64,000 bases of DNA from Zwartia hollandica. Lineage in GTDB: Bacteria; Pseudomonadota; Gammaproteobacteria; Burkholderiales; Burkholderiaceae_B. Both the position numbers and the translations under genes were made by a program. This document shows, piece after piece, positions 55,190 through 64,000 of the stretch; position 1 is the first letter of the stretch, and every line of letters starts with the position of its first letter. The notes beneath the pieces were generated by a model. That model saw nothing but the letters and a program-made list of their open reading frames with translations. It was not told where the DNA came from and ran no database searches. The stretch spans positions 310,001 through 374,000 of the forward strand of contig NZ_JAHXRI010000006.1 in assembly GCF_019923725.1 (NCBI RefSeq), in the 5' to 3' direction.

Positions 55190-55507
55190 ATGAATCAAAC
55201 AGACATCGTACTTGTGCTGAGCAATGCACCGGATGAGGCTGTCGCAACGCGCATTGCCGAGGCCCTGGTGTCAGAGGGGTTGGCCGCCTGCGTGAATGTC
55301 GGCGCTCCCGTACAGTCTGTTTACCGTTGGCAAGGGGCCCTTGAGAAAGCCACAGAAATTCCGCTGACAATAAAAACAACGGTCGCTAAACAGGCTAAGC
55401 TAATAGCACGCCTGATTGCTTTGCACCCGTACGATGTCCCGGAAGCGATTGTGGTGCCGATCCTTGGCGGGTATGCCCCGTACTTGAACTGGGTGCGCGA
55501 GAATTAA
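55190..55507 (+). CDS. cutA: Divalent-cation tolerance protein CutA
   Basis: Small trimeric ferredoxin-like protein linked in E. coli to copper tolerance; its biochemical role remains unsettled. The 105 residues show LVSEGLAACVNVGAPVQSVY and the C-terminal HPYDVPEAIVVPILGGYAPY signature, where HPYDVPE is diagnostic. Its stop is directly followed by the dsbD ATG, so the two are co-transcribed, the same pairing as in E. coli (cutA-dsbD). Confidence 0.95.
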   Translation: MNQTDIVLVLSNAPDEAVATRIAEALVSEGLAACVNVGAPVQSVYRWQGALEKATEIPLTIKTTVAKQAKLIARLIALHPYDVPEAIVVPILGGYAPYLNWVREN

Positions 55508-57454
55508 ATGGCTTTAACCAGACACACGCTACAAAAATTTGGCTTTGCATTCTTATTGCTAGGCCTATTGGTGTTGTCGATTGCGCGCACTGCCGCGCAA
55601 GACTTTTTAGATCCAGAAAAAGCCTTCGTCTTGCAGGCGCAAATGAGCTTGCCTGAAAAGATTAGCTTGCGCTTTAAGATCGCCCCTGGTTACTACATGT
55701 ACCGCGAGCGGTTTAGTTTTGAGTTAGACACGGCACACGTCAAGCTTGGAGAGCCCAAGATGCCGACGGGTCGAGTCAAGTTTGATCAAACCTTTAACAA
55801 AGAGATGGAGCTCTATTTCACCGATGCGGTGATCGAGTTGCCTATTTCTGCATGGCCCAGCAATATCGCGCCCGAGAGCTTCAAGCTAACAGTCAATGGT
55901 CAGGGCTGCGCTGAGGCTGGGCTGTGCTACCCACCCCAAGATTTTGTCTTGCAGCTCACACCGCAGCCAAGTGCGGCGGGCTATCTGCTTGCCGCTCAAA
56001 CTTCAGGCTCGCTGTTTGAGCGTATCAAGCAAGGGCAGCTCAGCGACTTACTTTTTGGCTCAGACGATGTAGGGTTGGCACAACTGCTGTCTTCAACCGG
56101 GTTGCTTGAAATCACCTTGCTGTTTTTTGCGCTTGGCTTGCTGCTTGCACTCACGCCGTGCGTATTGCCCATGGTGCCCATCCTTTCCGTGTTGCTTGTG
56201 GGCGAAGAGAAGCACGTCTCTCGCTTGCGCGGATTTTCCCTCGCCATGGCGTATGTGGCCGGGATGTCGGTGGTTTACACCGCATTAGGTGTGGCAGCTG
56301 GATTAAGTGGCGCAGGCTTAGCGGCTTGGTTGCAAACGCCTTGGGTGCTAGGTTTGTTCGCCGTGCTGCTCGGTGCACTTGCTCTGGCAATGTTTGATGT
56401 CTACACCTTTCAGATGCCAGCAAGCCTGCAGACCAAACTGATGGCAAAGAACTCCCATATTTTGGGTGGTCGCGTGAGTGCTGCCGCACTGATGGGTGCT
56501 TTATCGGCCTTAATCGTGGGCCCATGCGTTGCCGCACCTTTGGCGGGTGCCCTCCTGTATATCTCTCAAACGGGTGACGTGGTCCTTGGCGGTAGCGCTT
56601 TGTTTGCGATGGCTTGGGGCATGGGTGTTCCCTTGTTGCTGATGGGCTTGTCGGCCGGCAAGCTCATGCCTCGCGCAGGCCATTGGATGGACGGCGTCAA
56701 GAAATTTTTCGGCATCTTGCTTTTCGCAACTGCCTGGTGGATGGTTACACCCTTGTTGCCTACTTGGGCACAGATTCTGGGGTGGGCGGTGCTGGTGCTG
56801 TTTGCCGCGGTGCTTTTGCGTACGTTTGAGCCCCTGCCACAGGAGGCACGTTTTGGTGCTGTTTTGCGCAAAACGTTCGGCCTGTTGCTAGCCTTGCTTT
56901 GCCTAGTGTGGGTAGTGGGTGTTGCGAGCGGTGGGCGTTCTTTGTTGCAGCCTTTAGGGCACTTGGCCTTCATGCAGGGTGCGAATAGTCAAGGCACAGC
57001 CGAGCGCGGCGCAACCTCAGCCGCAGCCCAACTCGCGGCGCCTGCGCAAGGCTCCTCACTAAAACAACAGTTGCTTGGCAAGCAACCTGCCGCTGCGCAT
57101 CCAACTTTTCAGCGGATTCGCACGGTGGCAGAGCTTGACGCGGTTCTTGCAAAATCGACTCGGCCAGTGATGTTAGATTTCTACGCTGACTGGTGCGTGT
57201 CGTGCAAGGAAATGGAAGCCTTTACTTTTGTGGATCCGCGCGTGGTGCAGCGGATGGGCCAGTTGTTGCTATTACAAGTTGACGTGACCGCAAACAACGC
57301 CGATGATCGAGCGTTAATGAAGCGCTACAGATTGTTTGGCCCGCCAGGGATCATATTTTTTTCTTCAGGTGGCTCCGAGCGCCGCGACATCCGTGTTGTT
57401 GGGTTCCAAGACGCTAATCGCTTCACAGCGACCCTTGACCGAGCCTTGAAGTAG
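55508..57454 (+). CDS. dsbD: Thiol:disulfide interchange protein DsbD
   Basis: Inner-membrane protein that passes electrons from cytoplasmic thioredoxin to periplasmic DsbC, DsbG and cytochrome c maturation. The 648 residues start with a signal segment (about 8-30), an N-terminal periplasmic domain with C134 and C140 (QGCAEAGLCYPP), eight membrane segments with the redox pair C218 (LTPCVLPMVP) and C340 (VGPCVAAPLAG), and a C-terminal thioredoxin domain with C563/C566 (DWCVSCKEME). All six redox cysteines are in place. It fits with the cytochrome c assembly genes at the window end. Confidence 0.97.
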   Translation: MALTRHTLQKFGFAFLLLGLLVLSIARTAAQDFLDPEKAFVLQAQMSLPEKISLRFKIAPGYYMYRERFSFELDTAHVKLGEPKMPTGRVKFDQTFNKEMELYFTDAVIELPISAWPSNIAPESFKLTVNGQGCAEAGLCYPPQDFVLQLTPQPSAAGYLLAAQTSGSLFERIKQGQLSDLLFGSDDVGLAQLLSSTGLLEITLLFFALGLLLALTPCVLPMVPILSVLLVGEEKHVSRLRGFSLAMAYVAGMSVVYTALGVAAGLSGAGLAAWLQTPWVLGLFAVLLGALALAMFDVYTFQMPASLQTKLMAKNSHILGGRVSAAALMGALSALIVGPCVAAPLAGALLYISQTGDVVLGGSALFAMAWGMGVPLLLMGLSAGKLMPRAGHWMDGVKKFFGILLFATAWWMVTPLLPTWAQILGWAVLVLFAAVLLRTFEPLPQEARFGAVLRKTFGLLLALLCLVWVVGVASGGRSLLQPLGHLAFMQGANSQGTAERGATSAAAQLAAPAQGSSLKQQLLGKQPAAAHPTFQRIRTVAELDAVLAKSTRPVMLDFYADWCVSCKEMEAFTFVDPRVVQRMGQLLLLQVDVTANNADDRALMKRYRLFGPPGIIFFSSGGSERRDIRVVGFQDANRFTATLDRALK

Positions 57455-57470
57455 TCAGAAACAGAGACGT

Positions 57471-58655
57471 ATGTCAGCGCAAAGCAAGTCCACCACTTCG
57501 GTCATTATTCTCTTCGCTTTTGCGGCGTGCGCGAGTTCGACCTCGTTTCGAATTTGTGACCCTTTGCTGCCGGTCTTTGCACAAGAGTTTGGGGTGCGTA
57601 CCGCACAGGCCTCGAACACGGTAACCCTGTTTGCGATTGCCTATGGCATCTTGCAATTCTTTTATGGCCCCTTGGGCGATCACTACGGAAAGTTTCGCGT
57701 TGTCTCTTGGGCGACGCTAGGTTGCGCCGTGGGCAGCCTGATTGTTGCCACGGCACCATCGCTCGAAGTGATCGAAATTGGTCGTTTTATTTCAGGGGCG
57801 ACGGCTGCGGCAATTGTTCCCTTGGCCATGGCGTGGATTGGTGATCACGTCCCGTACGAAAAAAGACAAGAGACGATTGCGCGTTTTTTGTTGGGATCGA
57901 TCTCAGGTCTCGCACTTGGTCAGTTGTTAGGTGGCGTGTTTGCTGACACGTTAGGTTGGCGATGGGCCTTTGTTTGGATGGCAGCGACCTACTTGATCGT
58001 AGGCTTGTTGTTGTTGTCTCGCCGCCATACAGTGACCGAGTCCACCGCGCGTCCCGTCGGTCGGGTCAACCCTTTGATGCCGATTAAGCAGGTGCTGTCG
58101 ACTAAATGGGCGTGGTTTGTATTGGCGATTGTTTCCATCGAAGGCATGCTTGTCTTTGGCCCTCTTGCGTTTGTTCCAGCGTTTTTACACGAACGCCATG
58201 GGCTACCCGTATCGTGGGCCGGAACAATCAGTGGCTGTTTTGCAGTGGGTGCTTTTATTTATGCCATACGCGCCAATAAGTTCGTCGCCAAACTTGGTGA
58301 GCGCCGGTTGGCCTTGTGGGGCGGTGCACTCCTTGCGTTGGCGATGGCAGGATTCTTACTTGCCCCCGTCTGGCAGTGGGCAGTCGCTGCAAGCGTCATG
58401 TCGGGTTTAGGGTATTACTTTTTGCATGCGGTCCTACAGACGCATGCCACGCAGATGGCGCCCGCCGCGCGTGGCACCTCCGTGTCACTTTTTGCGTCGT
58501 GTCTGTTTTTAGGACAGTCGTTTGGCGTGGCGGTCTGCGCCTGGTTAGGCGATACCTTCGGTCTTGGGACGGTATTTCCCGTCGGGATAATCGGCTTGCC
58601 TCTGCTCGCAGTGCTGTTTGCCTGGCGCTTAAAACAACGCCAGGCGCAACAGTAA
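57471..58655 (+). CDS. Major facilitator superfamily transporter
   Basis: A 394-residue MFS protein with 12 predicted membrane segments. The loop between segments 2 and 3 carries the MFS A-like motif GPLGDHYGKFRV (about residues 64-75); RFISGATAAAIVPLAMAW follows in segment 4 and GSISGLALGQLLGGVFAD in segment 5, as in proton-antiport drug or arabinose-efflux type carriers. Substrate is unknown. It lies 16 bases after dsbD and its stop is 4 bases from the hemB stop on the other strand; no terminator is visible there. Confidence 0.85.
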   Translation: MSAQSKSTTSVIILFAFAACASSTSFRICDPLLPVFAQEFGVRTAQASNTVTLFAIAYGILQFFYGPLGDHYGKFRVVSWATLGCAVGSLIVATAPSLEVIEIGRFISGATAAAIVPLAMAWIGDHVPYEKRQETIARFLLGSISGLALGQLLGGVFADTLGWRWAFVWMAATYLIVGLLLLSRRHTVTESTARPVGRVNPLMPIKQVLSTKWAWFVLAIVSIEGMLVFGPLAFVPAFLHERHGLPVSWAGTISGCFAVGAFIYAIRANKFVAKLGERRLALWGGALLALAMAGFLLAPVWQWAVAASVMSGLGYYFLHAVLQTHATQMAPAARGTSVSLFASCLFLGQSFGVAVCAWLGDTFGLGTVFPVGIIGLPLLAVLFAWRLKQRQAQQ

Positions 58656-58659
58656 GTAG

Positions 58660-60296
<1,637 letters not shown>

Positions 60297-60382
60297 GGAA
60301 AGGCCACAAAGAATATGCTCAAACGCTATTGTATAATCTAGGGTTTGAAAGTAGTTGAATATAAAAAGCGTCGAGGTCTTTA

Positions 60383-61084
60383 ATGAAGCGTTTGCTGTCC
60401 AGGTTAATGCTTGCGAGTGGCTTGCTACTCGGGGTGTCCGCCCTGTCAACCAGTATGGCGGCAGGCCCCGCAACGGGTCCGGCTAAGCCTGACGCGGCTA
60501 AAGGTGCCCAACTTTACGATCAAGGCGACGCCGCACGCGGCATCGTTGCTTGTGCTTCCTGTCACGGCGCTGCCGGCAACAGCACAATTCCAGCAAACCC
60601 CAATATTTCAAGCCAAGCCCACGAATACCTCTACAAGCAACTCGTAGAGTTCCGCGTCAAGGCGGGTGCTAAGGCTGCTTTGCGCAAGGGCCCAGATGGC
60701 GCGCCCTCAGTCATGACCGCAATGGCGGCACCTTTGTCTGAGGCGGATATGCATAACGTGTCCTATTACCTGTCGCTGCAAAAGCTTGCAGAGCCAGCAA
60801 CGGCAACTAACGAAAAGCTGGTCGAGCGCGGTCAAAAAATCTGGCGCGCTGGCATTCCTGATCGTAACGTCCCCGCTTGTGCAGGCTGCCATTCGCCCAA
60901 TGGTGCAGGCATTCCCGGACAGTACCCACGTCTTGCCGGTCAATTCCCGAGCTACATTGAAGAACAGCTCAAATTGTTCCGTGCTGGCCATCGCGGCAAC
61001 AGCCCCATGATGAACCAAATCGCCGATCGGATGTCTGATTCAGACATTAAGGCTGTTTCTGATTACGCGGCAGGTTTGCGCTAG
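60383..61084 (+). CDS. Dihaem cytochrome c4-like protein
   Basis: Periplasmic electron carrier of 233 residues with a signal peptide (about 1-27, MKRLLSRLMLASGLLLGVSA) and two haem c sites, CASCH (57-61) and CAGCH (166-170), in two similar halves. Methionines near 111-114 and 209-210 are the likely axial ligands. Cytochrome c4 passes electrons to terminal oxidases in related bacteria. It sits before resB-ccsB, which attach its haem, and is separated from them by a strong terminator. AGGTC precedes the ATG. Confidence 0.93.
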   Translation: MKRLLSRLMLASGLLLGVSALSTSMAAGPATGPAKPDAAKGAQLYDQGDAARGIVACASCHGAAGNSTIPANPNISSQAHEYLYKQLVEFRVKAGAKAALRKGPDGAPSVMTAMAAPLSEADMHNVSYYLSLQKLAEPATATNEKLVERGQKIWRAGIPDRNVPACAGCHSPNGAGIPGQYPRLAGQFPSYIEEQLKLFRAGHRGNSPMMNQIADRMSDSDIKAVSDYAAGLR

Positions 61085-61105
61085 ACTTTTTACAACGACA
61101 ATAAG

Positions 61106-61137
61106 AAAAGGGGAGTCGTTAGACGCCCCTTTTTTTT
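61106..61137 (+). terminator. Intrinsic terminator after the cytochrome c4 gene
   Basis: The stem AAAAGGGG and GTC pair with GAC and CCCCTTTT around a GTTA loop with one internal mismatch, followed by a run of T totalling more than eight. It closes the cytochrome transcript before resB. Confidence 0.92.
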
Positions 61138-61204
61138 CGACGCAAACAGTGCATTCTTTTATAAAGCCCTGGCTATCATTCGACATAAACTCGCAATCGC
61201 CCCC

Positions 61205-63295
61205 GTGACAACACCTGCCCCCAAGCCCGCCAAACCCTTTGCACAATTCATTGAGCTGTTAAGTTCAATGCGGTTTGCCATCAGCTTGCTGGTCTATGTC
61301 TGCTTGGCTAGCCTGGTCGGCACGGTTGTCCCCCAAGGCCGCACCCCCAACGCCTATATTGATCAGTTTGGCCCCTTTTGGTTTGAGGTGCTTAACAAGT
61401 TTTCTATCTGGCACATTTACAACAACTGGTGGTTCTTGCTGACAATGGCATTTTTGGTGGCTTCGACCACCTTGTGCCTGGCACGTAATGCACCCAAGAT
61501 GCTCAAGGAAGCCAACTCCTTCCGAGAGCAAATCCGCACATCCAGCCTACGCTCGTTTCATCACCGCATTGAGCTCGAAACGCCGCGAGACGTCTCCAAG
61601 GCCTCGGGATCGGTGCAAGCCTGGTTAAAAAAACAAGGGTATGGTCTTCGTGTACGCAATGAGGGCGAAGCCGTTTTGATTGCCGCAAAAAAAGGAAGTG
61701 GTAATCGACTCGGCTACATCTTCGCGCATGCGGCGATCGTTATCATTTGTGTGGGTGGCCTGCTTGATAGCGAATTGCCCGTGCGTCTGCAGATTTGGTT
61801 GTTTGGCAAAACCCCAATTGTTGAAAATATGTTGATCGCGGACGTGCCGGAGCAGGGCCGTTTATCGCTACGCAATCCTAGTTATCGCGCGAATGTTCTT
61901 GTGCCTGAAGGAAGTGCACGTGACACGGCGGTCGTCAATGTTGATGATGGCGCCTTGGTTCAACCCTTACCTTTTAGTCTGAAGTTAAAAAAGTTCATCG
62001 TTGATTACTACTCAACAGGAATGCCAAGCCGTTTCGCCAGCGAGGTGGAGGTAACGGATCCCGATACAGGGAAAACCTTCGATGCCACGATCGAGGTTAA
62101 CGAGCCCCTGCACTTCAAAGGCGTTACGGTCTATCAGTCGAGCTTTGACGATGGTGGCAGTGAAGTTGAGTTGGTCGGACACAGCCTGACGGGCGAAAAG
62201 ATCGTCGAGCTGGAACTTAAAGCACGTGTTGGGCAGTCAAGCGACATTAAGTTTGCGGGTCCTGGCAAGGAAGTGAAGGCTGACATTACTAAACTGCGCC
62301 CCATCAACGTAGAAGACCTCACGGCAGGTGAGCCCGCAACACCTAAGGCGTTGTCTGAACACGTCGCGTCGGTCACCGGCAGTGCTGCCGGAAAAAAGAA
62401 TGCCAACCTGCGTAATGTGGGTCCAAGTATTGAATATCGCTTAACAGACGCGAGCGGTCAGACGACGTTGTTCCACAACTACATGTTGCCGGTCGAGCTT
62501 GATGGGATGTCGGTGTTTCTCGCTGGTGTTCAAGAACCTGGTCAGTCGGGATTCAGATATTTACGTATCCCAGCCGATGATCACGGCTCCGTTAAAGAGT
62601 TCATGCTGTTGCGTGCGGCGCTCGCAGATCCTGCGATGCGCAAACAAGCCGCAGCAAATCTTGTACAAAGCTATCGTGGCACGACAGGTGAACAAAAGGC
62701 GCTGCAGACTTCCGCTGAACGCGCGCTCGATACCTTTGCTACCGGGGGTCTAGGTGCGATTTCTGAGTTTCTCGAACGCAACGTACCGAAAGCCGAGCAG
62801 CAGCGTGCGGCCGATATCATTGCGCGCTTGTTATCTTCGTCCGTTGCCGAGCTCTACCGTTTAACGCGCGTACGTGCAGGTCTTGCAGCGATTGGTGATT
62901 CTCCTGAAGAGCAGACTAAGGCCGAAAATTGGTCACGCCTGGCCGTCGCCGCCTTATCAGATCTGGCGTTCTATCCAGCCCCCGTTTTGTTTACGCTGAA
63001 ATCTTTTGACCATGTTCAGGCCAGCGTTTTTCAGGTCAGTCGTACGCCAGGCAAGCTGATTGTGTACATTGGGTGTTTGTTGCTGGTGCTGGGTGTTTTC
63101 ACGATGTTCTACGTGCGCGATCGTCGCATCTGGGTGTGGTTACGTCCGACAGAACACGCAGGTGGCACAAGTGTATTGGCGGCGATGACCTCTCAAAAGC
63201 GTACACTTGATTTCAATCGTGAGTTCGAGCAGCTTCAATTAGCGCTTGGCCGCTTAAACCCGCCCACCTCTACACCACCAACCGCGGTTCACTGA
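61205..63295 (+). CDS. resB: Cytochrome c biogenesis protein ResB (Ccs1, system II)
   Basis: Membrane subunit that with CcsA forms the CcsBA haem exporter and cytochrome c synthase of system II. The 696 residues have membrane segments near 22-42, 73-92, 166-184 and 640-660, and a large periplasmic domain between the last two. SSMRFAISLLVYVCLASLVG and VPQGRTPNAYI are typical starts. The start GTG 61205 has no clear ribosome binding site. ccsB follows after 9 bases. Confidence 0.94.
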   Translation: MTTPAPKPAKPFAQFIELLSSMRFAISLLVYVCLASLVGTVVPQGRTPNAYIDQFGPFWFEVLNKFSIWHIYNNWWFLLTMAFLVASTTLCLARNAPKMLKEANSFREQIRTSSLRSFHHRIELETPRDVSKASGSVQAWLKKQGYGLRVRNEGEAVLIAAKKGSGNRLGYIFAHAAIVIICVGGLLDSELPVRLQIWLFGKTPIVENMLIADVPEQGRLSLRNPSYRANVLVPEGSARDTAVVNVDDGALVQPLPFSLKLKKFIVDYYSTGMPSRFASEVEVTDPDTGKTFDATIEVNEPLHFKGVTVYQSSFDDGGSEVELVGHSLTGEKIVELELKARVGQSSDIKFAGPGKEVKADITKLRPINVEDLTAGEPATPKALSEHVASVTGSAAGKKNANLRNVGPSIEYRLTDASGQTTLFHNYMLPVELDGMSVFLAGVQEPGQSGFRYLRIPADDHGSVKEFMLLRAALADPAMRKQAAANLVQSYRGTTGEQKALQTSAERALDTFATGGLGAISEFLERNVPKAEQQRAADIIARLLSSSVAELYRLTRVRAGLAAIGDSPEEQTKAENWSRLAVAALSDLAFYPAPVLFTLKSFDHVQASVFQVSRTPGKLIVYIGCLLLVLGVFTMFYVRDRRIWVWLRPTEHAGGTSVLAAMTSQKRTLDFNREFEQLQLALGRLNPPTSTPPTAVH

Positions 63296-63304
63296 GATAC
63301 TGTC

Positions 63305-64000
63305 ATGACACAACCAGTCGCCGGCGCTGCAGACAATTGGGATGACCTGTCTGACCCAGGCCAATCGCGCCTTGAGCGCGGCCGTCCAACAATCGTTGAC
63401 GCACTCTTTTTCTTGTTGTTAGCCGCGGGAGCGGGTTTCGCTCTGATGCGTTACAGCCAAGCGATGGATAGCTACGAGAAAGTGATTCTTGTGCTGACCG
63501 TACCCTTTTTGACCTGGCTTGGCTGGCTGTGGCGACCGCTTCGCCTCCTGATGGTTGCCATGGCTCTTGGTGCTGGACTTGCCCTTTGGTTGTATCAAGG
63601 CGATATCGCGCGTGCGGATCAGGCGTTTTTACTGAAATATTTATTGTCATCGCAGTCTGCAATTTTGTGGATGTGTGCGTTGTTTGTTGTCGCCACCTTC
63701 TGTTATTGGCTGGGCCTCGCAAGCCCGACCTCCGCATGGCTTGGTACGGCATTGACCTGGGGAGCCGTATTTTCTGGAGCCACGGGCATGCTGGTGCGTT
63801 GGCGCGAAGGTCATATGATGGGGCCGGATATTGGCCACATCCCCGTGAGCAATCTGTACGAAGTTTTCGTACTCTTCTCTTTGGTCACCGCCTTGTTTTA
63901 TTTGTATTACGAGCGTCGCTATGCAACGCGCGCGTTAGGCGGCTTTGTCTTATTGATCATTACTTCTGCGGTGGTGTTTCTACTCTGGTATTCCTTCACC
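63305..64000 (+). CDS. ccsB: Cytochrome c biogenesis protein CcsB/CcsA (system II), N-terminal 232 residues, cut by window edge
   Basis: Second half of the CcsBA synthase, an integral membrane haem-handling protein. The visible part, MTQPVAGAADNWDDLSDPGQ onward, shows about six membrane segments and the conserved region IPVSNLYEVFVLFSLVTALF, then RALGGFVLLI. The WWD haem loop lies right of the window. The frame is open to the last base. It lies 9 bases after resB, the normal order in betaproteobacteria. Confidence 0.93.
   Translation, partial: MTQPVAGAADNWDDLSDPGQSRLERGRPTIVDALFFLLLAAGAGFALMRYSQAMDSYEKVILVLTVPFLTWLGWLWRPLRLLMVAMALGAGLALWLYQGDIARADQAFLLKYLLSSQSAILWMCALFVVATFCYWLGLASPTSAWLGTALTWGAVFSGATGMLVRWREGHMMGPDIGHIPVSNLYEVFVLFSLVTALFYLYYERRYATRALGGFVLLIITSAVVFLLWYSFT

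Noticed and set aside
60297-60473. 59-residue extension of EngB
   Set aside because: It would cross the divergent promoter and overlap the cytochrome c4 start; known EngB proteins begin at the MSILHRASF position.

Overview
The window is core chromosome of a betaproteobacterium, most likely a relative of Bordetella, Achromobacter and other Alcaligenaceae. I judge this from protein style (RpsC, RplC, EngB and RnpA N-termini), from dnaA-dnaN-gyrB without recF, and from the order mnmG-rsmG-parA-parB followed by a tRNA/tuf/secE/nusG/rpo block. That family assignment rests on memory of related genomes, not on a search. Base composition looks roughly balanced and even throughout. I see no insertion sequence, phage, CRISPR array or island.

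Left part (1-7541): the N-terminal part of argS, a small DUF1840 gene, an iron-type alcohol dehydrogenase, then gyrB, dnaN and dnaA on the minus strand. From 7720 the plus strand carries rpmH-rnpA-yidD-yidC-mnmE (ribosome, RNase P, membrane insertion, tRNA modification).

Origin region (11720-14747): two DnaA-box-bearing intergenic regions flank an aminotransferase gene and an AbrB-family membrane protein gene. The left region ends in an AT-rich AAAT-repeat tract. The right region holds two perfect parS palindromes just upstream of mnmG-rsmG-parA-parB. This is the best candidate for oriC and the centromere, and its split form is the most interesting architecture here.

Middle part (19113-34550): a four-domain rhodanese-like protein, a tRNA-Tyr/Gly/Thr cluster with a strong promoter, tuf copy 1, tRNA-Trp, secE, nusG, rplK, rplA, rplJ, rplL, rpoB and rpoC.

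Right part (34864-55126): rpsL-rpsG-fusA-tuf copy 2-rpsJ, then the S10, spc and alpha ribosomal clusters through secY, infA, rpmJ, rpoA and rplQ. The run is broken once by a minus-strand aldehyde dehydrogenase between rpsQ and rplN. The two tuf genes appear identical at DNA level. Hairpins, terminators and promoter-like sites between ribosomal genes mark likely transcription or feedback-control boundaries.

End (55190-64000): cutA, dsbD, an MFS transporter, engB-hemB on the minus strand, then a dihaem cytochrome c4-like gene with resB and the start of ccsB/ccsA (system II cytochrome c maturation). CutA, DsbD, cytochrome c4 and the Ccs proteins make a cluster with a shared theme of envelope thiol-redox and cytochrome assembly.

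I did not find a convincing undescribed multi-gene system. The strongest leads are the split origin, the dehydrogenase inside the ribosomal cluster, a metal-site-region substitution in the alcohol dehydrogenase, and several unassigned mRNA leaders.
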